NCBI GenBank assembly: GCA_023429365.1
Contig: JAEYVW010000318.1
Span: 1 to 6,975 of the forward strand
Source: Bacteroidota bacterium
Lineage (GTDB): Bacteria; Bacteroidota; Bacteroidia; Chitinophagales; Chitinophagaceae
Length of the DNA: 6,975 nucleotides
Direction of reading: 5' to 3'
The notes under the pieces: generated by a model
What the model was told of the DNA's origin: nothing
Databases searched by the model: none
Seen by the model: the letters and a program-made list of their open reading frames with translations, nothing else
Shown: positions 1 through 6,284 of the stretch, piece by piece
Layout: each line of letters starts with the position of its first letter
How positions within the stretch are numbered: the stretch's first letter is position 1
Translations under genes and position numbers: made by a program

Positions 1-1669
1 GGTCTCCACTCAATAGTATAGTCTTAATGTTTTTCGAATGCAGGTAGTCAATCACCTGCTTAGCTTCTGCTCTTATTTCATCTTTTACATCGATCCATCC
101 CAGGAACTGGTCATTTTTTACCAGGTAAACATTATGACTGTTGTCGCTGGTATACTTTTCAGCGATCTTGTAAGAGCCGGCCTTATAGATATCACCTTCT
201 TTATCCCTGGCCTGCATCCCAAGCCCTTTTATTTCTTCAATGAATTTCCAACGGATCTCATCTTTTGTTTTCCATTCTTTGCTGATGCTTTTTGCGATAG
301 GGTGGTTTGAATATTTTTCAAGGGAGTAGATAATCTTCCTAAACTCGTCAGCGCTTATACTATTATTTTCCAAATGCCAGTCACTTATTTTAAAATCACC
401 CGTTGTCAGCGTGCCGGTTTTATCAAACACGACCTGTTGGATATTTTTAAAAAGTTCCAGGCTTCGGGCATTGCGAAACAGGATACCATTTCTTGCACCG
501 CGACCGAGACCAACAGCGATGGCAGCCGGTGTAGCAAGTCCCATCGCGCATGGACAGGCAATAACTAGAACCGCAATGCTGCGCATCAGTGAGTTTGTGA
601 AATCCTGAAGGACTATCCAGTTTACAATTAGTGTAATTGCCGCGATCACCAGTACAACGGGTACAAAAATGGCGCTAATCCTGTCTGCTAGTTGCTGAAC
701 CGGGGCTTTTTCACCCTGGGCTTGTTTTACGAGTTTGATGATACCTGATAAAACCGTGTCCTCACCCGCAGCGGTTACATATGCTTTGATGGTTCCATTT
801 ACCAGGATGCTTCCGCCAATCAGTTTATCCTTGCCTGTTTTATGTACAGGAATACTTTCACCAGTGATAATAGCTTCGTTTACTTCCGCTTCACCCCAAA
901 GGATCTTACAGTCAGCAGGTACCTGTTCGCCCGATTTAATCAGGACCAGGTCGCCGCTTCGGAGCTGTTCACTTTCCACTTCGAAGACCTGTTCCTGGTG
1001 TTGGTCGTCATAAGCGATCATATTGGCCATTACTTTTTGCGAGCTGGCCAGCTTGTTCAGTGCTTTTTGTGTAGAACGAACCGAGGCTTCTTCCATATAG
1101 TTACCCAGGAATACCAGGGTAATGATAGTGGCAGTTGTTTCATAAAACATATAATCGGCAGCCTGCCCGGTGAGTGTTCCGTACAAACTGTAAATAAAAG
1201 AAGCTAAAGCACCCATCGCGATCAGCACGTTCATATTGGGTATGCCGTTGCGAATACTTTTCCAGGCACTTTTTCCAAAAAATTCCATGCCTACAATGAA
1301 TACCGGAAGACAAAGTGTGAGTTGCAGCCATGGATTCATTAGCCAATGTAAATCGAGGCCAGGTATCATGTGTAGCATCAACACTGCTGTGAAGGGGAGG
1401 CAGAAGAGGAAACGATGCAGGTGGGTGGCAAGGAACGGACGCCTGGAACTGGATATCGGTGCTTGTGAATTAACGATCTCATAACCCAGGTCCTTAATGC
1501 CGGCTGCCAATTGCTTATCGCCTACGATACCACTTCTGTCAAAGCTTACATCTCCTGTCGCGAAGTTGACCCTAACATCTCTCATACCCTGCTTTTCCAA
1601 ATATTTACGGATCGTGAGTGCGCAGTTTGAACAATCCATTCCATCTACTTTCCATTGAATCTTTTCCAT
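1..1669 (-). CDS. copA: Copper-translocating P1B-type ATPase, N-terminal 556 residues (cut by window edge)
   Basis: Inner-membrane ATPase that uses ATP to move Cu(I), or possibly Ag(I), out of the cytoplasm. Reading the minus strand from the ATG at 1669 gives one open frame to the left edge. In order it shows an HMA metal-binding domain (about residues 1-67, GMDCSNC with cysteines 13 and 16), two P1B-specific helices (about 85-103 and 112-130), two further helices (about 145-190), the actuator domain with TGES (269-272), a helix pair (about 331-385) carrying the CPC metal site (372-374), the phosphorylation motif DKTGT (Asp416), and the nucleotide-binding domain with the P1B His-Pro pair (456-457) and a GLG motif (482-484). 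The frame leaves the window just after SGD (554-556), so the hinge GDGxNDxP and the last two helices are not visible. CPC together with HP and CxxC favours Cu(I) over Zn/Cd transport. It is divergent from tsaE. The start fits because the HMA domain begins immediately. The transporter class is secure; the exact metal is inferred. Confidence 0.95.
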   Translation of the reverse strand, partial: MEKIQWKVDGMDCSNCALTIRKYLEKQGMRDVRVNFATGDVSFDRSGIVGDKQLAAGIKDLGYEIVNSQAPISSSRRPFLATHLHRFLFCLPFTAVLMLHMIPGLDLHWLMNPWLQLTLCLPVFIVGMEFFGKSAWKSIRNGIPNMNVLIAMGALASFIYSLYGTLTGQAADYMFYETTATIITLVFLGNYMEEASVRSTQKALNKLASSQKVMANMIAYDDQHQEQVFEVESEQLRSGDLVLIKSGEQVPADCKILWGEAEVNEAIITGESIPVHKTGKDKLIGGSILVNGTIKAYVTAAGEDTVLSGIIKLVKQAQGEKAPVQQLADRISAIFVPVVLVIAAITLIVNWIVLQDFTNSLMRSIAVLVIACPCAMGLATPAAIAVGLGRGARNGILFRNARSLELFKNIQQVVFDKTGTLTTGDFKISDWHLENNSISADEFRKIIYSLEKYSNHPIAKSISKEWKTKDEIRWKFIEEIKGLGMQARDKEGDIYKAGSYKIAEKYTSDNSHNVYLVKNDQFLGWIDVKDEIRAEAKQVIDYLHSKNIKTILLSGD

Positions 1670-1709
1670 AGTTGCTTGGTATTATAACAATAAGCCTGTG
1701 ATCTTGTTG

Positions 1710-1717
1710 CAAAATTA
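1710..1717 (-). promoter_or_regulatory. Candidate -7 promoter element for copA
   Basis: On the minus strand this reads TAATTTTG, an exact match to the Bacteroidota -7 consensus TAnnTTTG. Transcription would begin near 1704, leaving a leader of about 35 nt before the ATG at 1669. No TTG lies at the usual 17-23 nt upstream; the only nearby one is 10 nt away. The promoter may therefore be weak or need an activator. This is a pattern match only. Confidence 0.45.
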
Positions 1718-1738
1718 CCGGCGTAATCAAACAGCCGG
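1718..1738. repeat. 5-bp inverted repeat (CCGGC-N11-GCCGG), possible operator
   Basis: CCGGC at 1718-1722 is the reverse complement of GCCGG at 1734-1738, with an 11-nt AT-rich centre, 21 bp in total. It directly abuts the copA -7-like box, filling the space where a -33/-7 spacer would be. Metal-sensing MerR-type regulators such as CueR bind dyads of about this overall length in promoter spacers, so a role in copper control is possible. The half-sites are short and such a dyad can arise by chance. No regulator gene is visible in the window. Confidence 0.3.
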
Positions 1739-1757
1739 AATTTTCGTGGCAGGAATA

Positions 1758-1789
1758 TTGGCAACCGGGTTGCTATTCTTATAAATTTG
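1758..1789 (+). promoter_or_regulatory. Candidate Bacteroidota promoter for tsaE, very close to the start codon
   Basis: TTG at 1758-1760 and TAAATTTG at 1782-1789 match the -33 (TTG) and -7 (TAnnTTTG) boxes with a 21-nt spacer, inside the usual 17-23 nt range. The -7 box ends only 4 nt before the ATG at 1794. Transcription would then start at or next to the A of the start codon, predicting a leaderless or nearly leaderless mRNA. No Shine-Dalgarno sequence is present, which agrees. Confidence 0.5.
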
Positions 1790-1793
1790 TGTA

Positions 1794-2216
1794 ATGGAAT
1801 GGGTTTTTTCACTGGAAAACATATCGGAATCTGCAACCATGTTTTGGAAATCGGTCGGGGACGCGAAAGTATTTGCATTTCATGGCAACATGGGTGCAGG
1901 GAAAACAACTTTTATCCATGCGCTTTGCGATGTGAAAGGTGTGAAGGATGTAGTAGGGAGTCCTACTTTTTCTATTATAAACGAGTATATCTACAGCAAT
2001 GGCGAAGCTGGCAAAATATTTCATATTGATATGTACCGGCTAAAGGATGAAGAGGAAGCGATTCAGGCCGGTGTAGAGGATTGTTTGTACAGCGATCATA
2101 TCTGTTTCGTAGAATGGCCTGACCGGGCACCGGGAATTTTCCCGGAAGATACTATCCACGTCTTTATCGATACCCTGGAATCGTCACAACGGAAGCTCAG
2201 AATAATCGGGAATTAA
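1794..2216 (+). CDS. tsaE: TsaE, ATPase of the tRNA t6A37 threonylcarbamoylation complex
   Basis: Small cytoplasmic P-loop ATPase that works with TsaB and TsaD to place threonylcarbamoyl on A37 of ANN-decoding tRNAs; its ATP hydrolysis drives turnover of the complex. The 140-residue length is normal for the family. Visible motifs are a Walker A GNMGAGKTT (31-39), the SPTF segment after the P-loop (56-59), the hallmark HIDMYRL (77-83), and EWPD (107-110), matching the family's EWxE/D site near the C-terminus. The start at 1794 is favoured because it puts the N-terminal strand at the usual distance from the P-loop. No ribosome binding site is seen, and a -7-like promoter box ends 4 nt upstream. 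It is divergent from copA and lies 43 nt before alanine dehydrogenase in the same direction. tsaB and tsaD are not in this window. Confidence 0.95.
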   Translation: MEWVFSLENISESATMFWKSVGDAKVFAFHGNMGAGKTTFIHALCDVKGVKDVVGSPTFSIINEYIYSNGEAGKIFHIDMYRLKDEEEAIQAGVEDCLYSDHICFVEWPDRAPGIFPEDTIHVFIDTLESSQRKLRIIGN

Positions 2217-2217
2217 C

Positions 2218-2225
2218 TAATTTTG
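2218..2225 (+). promoter_or_regulatory. Candidate -7 promoter element for alanine dehydrogenase
   Basis: TAATTTTG, an exact TAnnTTTG match, begins one base after the tsaE stop codon. It is the same octamer as the copA box. Transcription would start near 2231, giving a leader of about 29 nt before the ATG at 2260. No TTG sits 17-23 nt upstream, where the tsaE coding end lies. ald may therefore have its own weak promoter as well as read-through from tsaE. Confidence 0.4.
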
Positions 2226-2259
2226 GCCGCAGTCAGTTAGACTACTGTTAACCAACTTC

Positions 2260-3480
2260 ATGAGCCAGCAAAAACCAAGGATCAGTTCATCCTTTAGCTA
2301 CGAGTACGAGACTTTGGAAGAAACGCTTGACGTCAAGCCAGATGCTGAAGGGATGATGATCGGCATACCAAAGGAATTTGCTTTCCAGGAAAATCGTGTA
2401 GCCCTTACTCCCGACGCGGTAAGTGTGTTGGTTAGTAACGGTCATCAGGTGGTAATTGAACACAATGCCGGCGATGCCTCGCACTTCAGGGACAAAGACT
2501 ATAGCGAAGCCGGAGCCAAGATCGTTTATGAAAGGGCGGAAGTATACAGGGCGCCCATCCTGGTGAAAAGTGCTCCCGTGATTGAGGAAGACCTTCCGCT
2601 TTTGCAAATGAACCAGGTGATCATTTCCCCGATCCACCTCTCCGTATTGAAAGCAGAGATACTGGAGTCGATGATGGAAAAAAAGATCACCGCTATCTCT
2701 TTCGAAAATTTAAAGGACGACAGCGATTCTTATCCCATCGTCCGCAGCATGAGTGAGATCGCCGGTAGCGCCGTGATGCTGATCGCTGCACAATACCTGG
2801 GTTCGGCCAATCACGGCAAAGGTGTATTGCTCGGTGGCATATCCGGTATAGCGCCAACCAAAGTCATTATCATCGGCGCAGGTATCGTAGGTGAATACGC
2901 GGCGAGGGCAGCGCTTGCCCTGGGTGCTTCCGTAAAGGTATTTGACAACAGCGTTTATCGTCTCAAACGGCTTCAAAATAATATTGGTCACCGGCTCTGG
3001 ACCTCTGTGATCGAACCAAGGATGCTGGCAAAGCAATTAAAAACCTGTGAAGTGGCGGTAGGAGCACTGGGTTCCCAAACCGGGCGCACGCCCATGGTGG
3101 TCACGGAGGAAATGGTAAGCAATATGCGGCCCGGCGCAGTCGTGATCGACGTGAGCATCGATCGGGGCGGCTGTTTTGAGACTTCCGAAATAACATCGCA
3201 TGAGCATCCCATCTTTATGAAGTACGGGGTGATCCATTATTGCGTTCCGAATATCCCATCCGGTTTTGCCCGCACGGCATCACAGGCGATCAGCAATGTG
3301 CTGATGCCGCTTTTGCTGGAAGCTGGTGAGGAAGGTGGTTTTGAAAAACTTGTGTGGCACCAGGTTCATCTTCGCAGTGGTATTTATATGTTTAAAGGAT
3401 CACTCACCAATTTTTACCTGAGTGAGCGCTTTGACCTGAAGTACACCGACCTGAATTTACTCATTGCAAGCCAAAGATAA
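2260..3480 (+). CDS. ald: Alanine dehydrogenase, NAD-dependent
   Basis: Cytoplasmic enzyme for reversible oxidative deamination of L-alanine to pyruvate and ammonia with NAD; it can feed alanine into central carbon metabolism or fix ammonia. The 406 residues comprise the AlaDH/PNT N-terminal domain (about 33-165) and the NAD-binding domain (about 166-330), followed by a C-terminal return to the first domain. Seen: GIPKE and ENRVALTP (Arg46, pyruvate-binding Arg in Ald), Lys103 in KSAP, His126 in PIHL (catalytic His position), the dinucleotide fold GAGIVG (206-211), VDVSIDRGGC (Asp301 at the catalytic Asp position), and Asn331 before the IPSGFARTAS segment. The protein is about 35 residues longer than classical 371-residue Ald, mainly through residues 1-31. 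The double ATG at 2353 would give a classical-length protein, but the upstream reading frame looks coding. The related transhydrogenase alpha subunit is less likely: there are no membrane segments and no beta-subunit gene nearby. Confidence 0.92.
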   Translation: MSQQKPRISSSFSYEYETLEETLDVKPDAEGMMIGIPKEFAFQENRVALTPDAVSVLVSNGHQVVIEHNAGDASHFRDKDYSEAGAKIVYERAEVYRAPILVKSAPVIEEDLPLLQMNQVIISPIHLSVLKAEILESMMEKKITAISFENLKDDSDSYPIVRSMSEIAGSAVMLIAAQYLGSANHGKGVLLGGISGIAPTKVIIIGAGIVGEYAARAALALGASVKVFDNSVYRLKRLQNNIGHRLWTSVIEPRMLAKQLKTCEVAVGALGSQTGRTPMVVTEEMVSNMRPGAVVIDVSIDRGGCFETSEITSHEHPIFMKYGVIHYCVPNIPSGFARTASQAISNVLMPLLLEAGEEGGFEKLVWHQVHLRSGIYMFKGSLTNFYLSERFDLKYTDLNLLIASQR

Positions 3481-3550
3481 ACCCATTTACTACAGCTTTT
3501 TTGGAAGCGTCAGACCTGCTTTCCGTCCTCCCAAACCTGCATTTTTTCCT

Positions 3551-3558
3551 TATCTTCG
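3551..3558 (+). promoter_or_regulatory. Near-consensus -7 element before the small secreted-protein gene
   Basis: TATCTTCG differs from TAnnTTTG at one base and lies 5 nt before the ATG at 3564. The distance to the start codon is almost the same as at tsaE, again implying a leaderless or nearly leaderless message. No TTG is found 17-23 nt upstream, so support is weaker than at tsaE. Confidence 0.35.
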
Positions 3559-3563
3559 CCACA

Positions 3564-3911
3564 ATGAAAAAATGGCTGATCATATATGCATTTGCTCTGG
3601 GTTTTCTGAGCCTCGCATATTCCGGCCATGCCTCTTCCACAGAGAAAAATCCAACGGTTTCCACCCCGGGATTGAAATGGAAAAAGGGGTTTGTCGTTGA
3701 GCTGGAGAATAAGCAACAGCGAGACAATTCCATCGTATTTAACCTTCGTACAAGGACGCTGCTTTCAATCTCGGCATTTGCAGCTTTTAAAGAAAATGCA
3801 ATTACGATTGCCTGCTACCTTACCAACGGGACAGACCTTGTTGCGGCTGAAAAGGAGATGTTGATGTACGACAACCTGCAGCACCTGTTTCCGTCCCATT
3901 ATTTCTGGTAG
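3564..3911 (+). CDS. Small secreted or periplasmic protein of unknown function
   Basis: I do not recognise this 115-residue protein. Its N-terminus is a clear signal peptide: MKKW, a hydrophobic core to about residue 20, and a likely signal peptidase I site after GHA (residues 21-23). The mature part of about 92 residues contains a basic, Lys-rich stretch (KWKKG), a middle with Phe/Ala-rich strands, and one cysteine near CYLTNG. It has no lipobox and no internal membrane helix. An upstream in-frame ATG at 3501 would add 21 residues ahead of the signal peptide, so 3564 is chosen. It sits 83 nt after ald and 94 nt before the antiporter gene in the same direction. The stop at 3909-3911 may be premature, because open sequence continues beyond it in two frames. 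Secretion is well supported; function is unknown. Confidence 0.6.
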   Translation: MKKWLIIYAFALGFLSLAYSGHASSTEKNPTVSTPGLKWKKGFVVELENKQQRDNSIVFNLRTRTLLSISAFAAFKENAITIACYLTNGTDLVAAEKEMLMYDNLQHLFPSHYFW

Positions 3912-3969
3912 AAGACTGACCTTCGACGATCGACCGGCATCATCGGTACACTTTATTACAATTCCGTAG
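3907..3969 (+). other. Possible displaced C-terminal coding stretch after the small secreted gene
   Basis: Just at the stop of the small secreted protein, the frame starting at 3907 reads about 20 coding-like residues (beginning GRRLTFDD, ending TIP) to a TAG at 3967-3969, before the antiporter gene. The original frame, if the TAG at 3909 were sense, would also stay open until 4034, overlapping the antiporter start. Either could be the remains of a longer C-terminus lost by an indel or point mutation, or chance. The stretch is too short to decide from sequence alone. Confidence 0.2.
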
Positions 3970-3979
3970 CAACAGGCTT

Positions 3980-3987
3980 TAATTTTT
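3980..3987 (+). promoter_or_regulatory. Weak -7-like element before the antiporter gene
   Basis: TAATTTTT matches seven of eight positions of the octamer shared with the copA and ald boxes; only the final G is missing. It would place the transcript start near 3993, about 13 nt before the ATG at 4006. There is no TTG at the expected distance upstream. It is listed as the best candidate in this 94-nt gap. Confidence 0.25.
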
Positions 3988-4005
3988 ACGATCAACTAAA
4001 GATTC

Positions 4006-6243
4006 ATGAATCATTTACCCAACCTGATAACTGATTTGGCTTTGATATTAGGCTCAGCAGCGATTATGACGCTGGTGTTTAAGATGCTGCGTCAACCTCT
4101 CGTGCTGGGATACATCATTGCGGGTATACTGGTAAGCCCCAATTTTACATGGCTGCCTTCCATCGTGGAGACCGACAATGTTACCGTTTGGGCGGAGATC
4201 GGTGTTATTTTTCTTTTGTTTAGCCTTGGTCTTGAATTTAGTTTTAGGAAACTTGCACAGGTAGGTGGCTCCGCATCAGTATCGGCCTTTGTGGAAGCTA
4301 TTGGAATGTCGGCCCTGGGCTATGCATGTGGTAAACTTTTGGGCTGGTCCACCATGGACAGTATTTACCTGGGCGCTGCGCTGGCGGTGTCATCCACAAC
4401 CATTATCATCAAAGCGGTTGAGGAACTCGGACTAAAAAAGAAAAAGTTTGCGACCCTGGTCTTTGGTATTCTCATCGTGGAAGACCTGATCACGATCGCA
4501 ATCCTGGTTTTGCTGACAACACTTTCCGTAAGCCAGCAGTTTGTCGGTTCGGAGATGCTGCTATCGGTATTGAAACTAATTTTCTTCCTCATCCTATGGT
4601 TTGTAGCTGGTATATTTTTCATCCCGACCATATTGAAGAAGGCGCGAAACCTGATGTCGGATGAGACCCTGCTCATCGTTTCGATCTCGATGTGCCTGTT
4701 GATGGTTTACCTGGCTGCCAAAGTTGGCTTTTCACCCGCCCTTGGAGCCTTCGTTATGGGATCCCTGCTTGCGGAAACAACCAAAGCCGAGCGGATCGAA
4801 CACCTGGTAAAGCCGGTAAAGGACTTATTTGGTGCCATTTTCTTTGTTTCAGTCGGTATGCTGATCGACCTGGCAACACTGGGCAACTATATTCTGCCTA
4901 TTCTACTTATTACAGTGATTTGCATAATCGGAAAAATTATTACCACCGGTTTTGGTGCCTATATCTCGGGTAATTCGCTGAAGGTGTCACTACAAACGGG
5001 CATGAGCCTGGCGCAGATCGGTGAGTTTTCTTTTATTATCGCAGCGCTCGGAGTTACTCTAGGTGCCACCAGTAGTTTCCTTTACCCGATCATTGTTGCC
5101 GTATCTGGTATCACCACATTCACCACGCCATATTTGATAAAGGCAGGTGCGCCTTTCTATGAATGGCTGGATAAACGCCTGCCGGAGAAATGGAGAAAAT
5201 CTCTTAACCGATATAGTTCGGAGGCCACTACCATTACAGCTGCCAGCGATTTTCAGCAGGTATTAAAATCCTACCTGATCAATGTGGTTTTGTTCTCCGT
5301 GCTGGTGGGTGCCATTGTTTTCCTATCATCGAATTATGTAAAGCCATGGGTGGCAGCCAATACTGACTACGCCTTTGGCGGTATCACCGCGGCAGTTCTT
5401 ACCTTATTATTTATGGCGCCTTTCCTTTGGGGACTGGTTGTGAGAAATGAACGTAATGAATCTTTCGTAAAAATTTATGCACAGCAACAGTACCGCGGCC
5501 CAATATTACTGATGCGGGGTGTAAAACTTGCCCTGGCTTTGTTTTCCATTATATTTCTTCTCAGCAGGTTTTTCTCACTGACTATTGCATTCTATGCGGC
5601 CATCGTGATGATCACGCTTTTCTTTGCGTTCCGTAAAAAGATACAGGCACTATATGATAAACTTGAAAGCCGTTTTATCGCCAATCTCAATGATAGGGAA
5701 TTACAGGAAGAGATCAGGTTGCTGGAACAGCAGGCCAGCAAACGAAATGTGGCCCTGGCACCATGGGATGCACACATGACTACATTTGAAGTGGATCCCG
5801 AAGTGAGTATTATCGGCAAGACCCTGGAAGAACTTCGCTGGAGAGAACTGATCGGTGTGAATGTGGCAATGATCAAGCGGGGGCTATTGACTATTACCAC
5901 ACCTCAAAAGTATGATCGCATCTATCCCGGAGATAAGTTGTTTATCATCTGTACTGACCAGCAGGAAAAAAAGATGAATGCCATTCTCAGGCCCGACAAA
6001 AAACTGGTGGAAAGCCAGAAAGATGCCCAGATGGAACTGGATAAGTTTACCATTGAACACGATTCTACTTTTATCAATAAATCAATACGTGAATCAGGCA
6101 TTCGCACCAGCACCAATGGCCTGGTAGTGGGTATTGAAAGGGGCGGTCAGCGTATACTGAATCCTGAATCGACCATGGTATTTGAGGAAGGTGATGTGGT
6201 GTGGATCGTGGGTGAAAAGAAACTTATCGACGCGATCAATTAA
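4006..6243 (+). CDS. CPA2-family monovalent cation:proton antiporter with extra membrane block and two RCK_C domains
   Basis: Inner-membrane exchanger of K+ or Na+ for H+, for pH and ion balance. Residues about 8-390 form the Na_H_exchanger domain, with Kef-like landmarks: PLVLGYIIAGILVSP (31-45), LFSLGLEFSFRKL (71-83), the SSTTIIIKA helix break (129-137), GILIVEDL with acidic pair Glu159-Asp160 at the ion site, GFSPALGAFVMGSLLAET (241-258), FFVSVGMLIDL (279-289) and Lys310 in a late helix. Four more hydrophobic segments follow (about 421-442, 457-479, 499-520, 521-542), then a charged helical linker (about 545-585). The C-terminus has two RCK_C (TrkA-C) domains, about 591-662 and 677-744. 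There is no Rossmann RCK_N/KTN domain of the sort that binds NAD(H) in KefB/KefC. At 745 residues it is longer than KefB/KefC (about 600). The ion is not decidable from sequence. It stands alone, with no KefF/KefG partner and a convergent gene downstream. Confidence 0.9.
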   Translation: MNHLPNLITDLALILGSAAIMTLVFKMLRQPLVLGYIIAGILVSPNFTWLPSIVETDNVTVWAEIGVIFLLFSLGLEFSFRKLAQVGGSASVSAFVEAIGMSALGYACGKLLGWSTMDSIYLGAALAVSSTTIIIKAVEELGLKKKKFATLVFGILIVEDLITIAILVLLTTLSVSQQFVGSEMLLSVLKLIFFLILWFVAGIFFIPTILKKARNLMSDETLLIVSISMCLLMVYLAAKVGFSPALGAFVMGSLLAETTKAERIEHLVKPVKDLFGAIFFVSVGMLIDLATLGNYILPILLITVICIIGKIITTGFGAYISGNSLKVSLQTGMSLAQIGEFSFIIAALGVTLGATSSFLYPIIVAVSGITTFTTPYLIKAGAPFYEWLDKRLPEKWRKSLNRYSSEATTITAASDFQQVLKSYLINVVLFSVLVGAIVFLSSNYVKPWVAANTDYAFGGITAAVLTLLFMAPFLWGLVVRNERNESFVKIYAQQQYRGPILLMRGVKLALALFSIIFLLSRFFSLTIAFYAAIVMITLFFAFRKKIQALYDKLESRFIANLNDRELQEEIRLLEQQASKRNVALAPWDAHMTTFEVDPEVSIIGKTLEELRWRELIGVNVAMIKRGLLTITTPQKYDRIYPGDKLFIICTDQQEKKMNAILRPDKKLVESQKDAQMELDKFTIEHDSTFINKSIRESGIRTSTNGLVVGIERGGQRILNPESTMVFEEGDVVWIVGEKKLIDAIN

Positions 6244-6284
6244 GCGTAGCTGTTTTCAAAGTTCAACCGGTGATAAAAAACCGT
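6244..6284. other. Short convergent intergenic gap
   Basis: This 41-bp AT-rich gap lies between the antiporter stop and the convergent ABC ATPase stop. It holds only a 4-bp CGGT/ACCG hairpin (6268-6271 with 6280-6283) around an A-rich loop, and an 8-bp direct repeat CGGTGATA (6268-6275, 6296-6303). Neither is a convincing terminator, so the two transcripts may overlap. Confidence 0.5.

Noticed and set aside
842..1207. 121-codon plus-strand open frame
   Set aside because: It is antisense to the copA coding sequence, whose conserved motifs run through the same bases; the predicted protein has no recognisable domain.
2287..3036. Minus-strand open frames of 116 and 108 codons opposite alanine dehydrogenase
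   Set aside because: They lie wholly inside ald, have no plausible promoter and encode no recognisable domain; they are shadows of its codon bias.
3481..3563. Terminator after alanine dehydrogenase
   Set aside because: There is a T-run (3497-3502) but no GC-rich stem before it.
4365..4676. Minus-strand 103-codon open frame opposite the antiporter
   Set aside because: Its Ser/Arg-rich product is typical of antisense to membrane-protein codons and it falls inside a conserved transporter domain.
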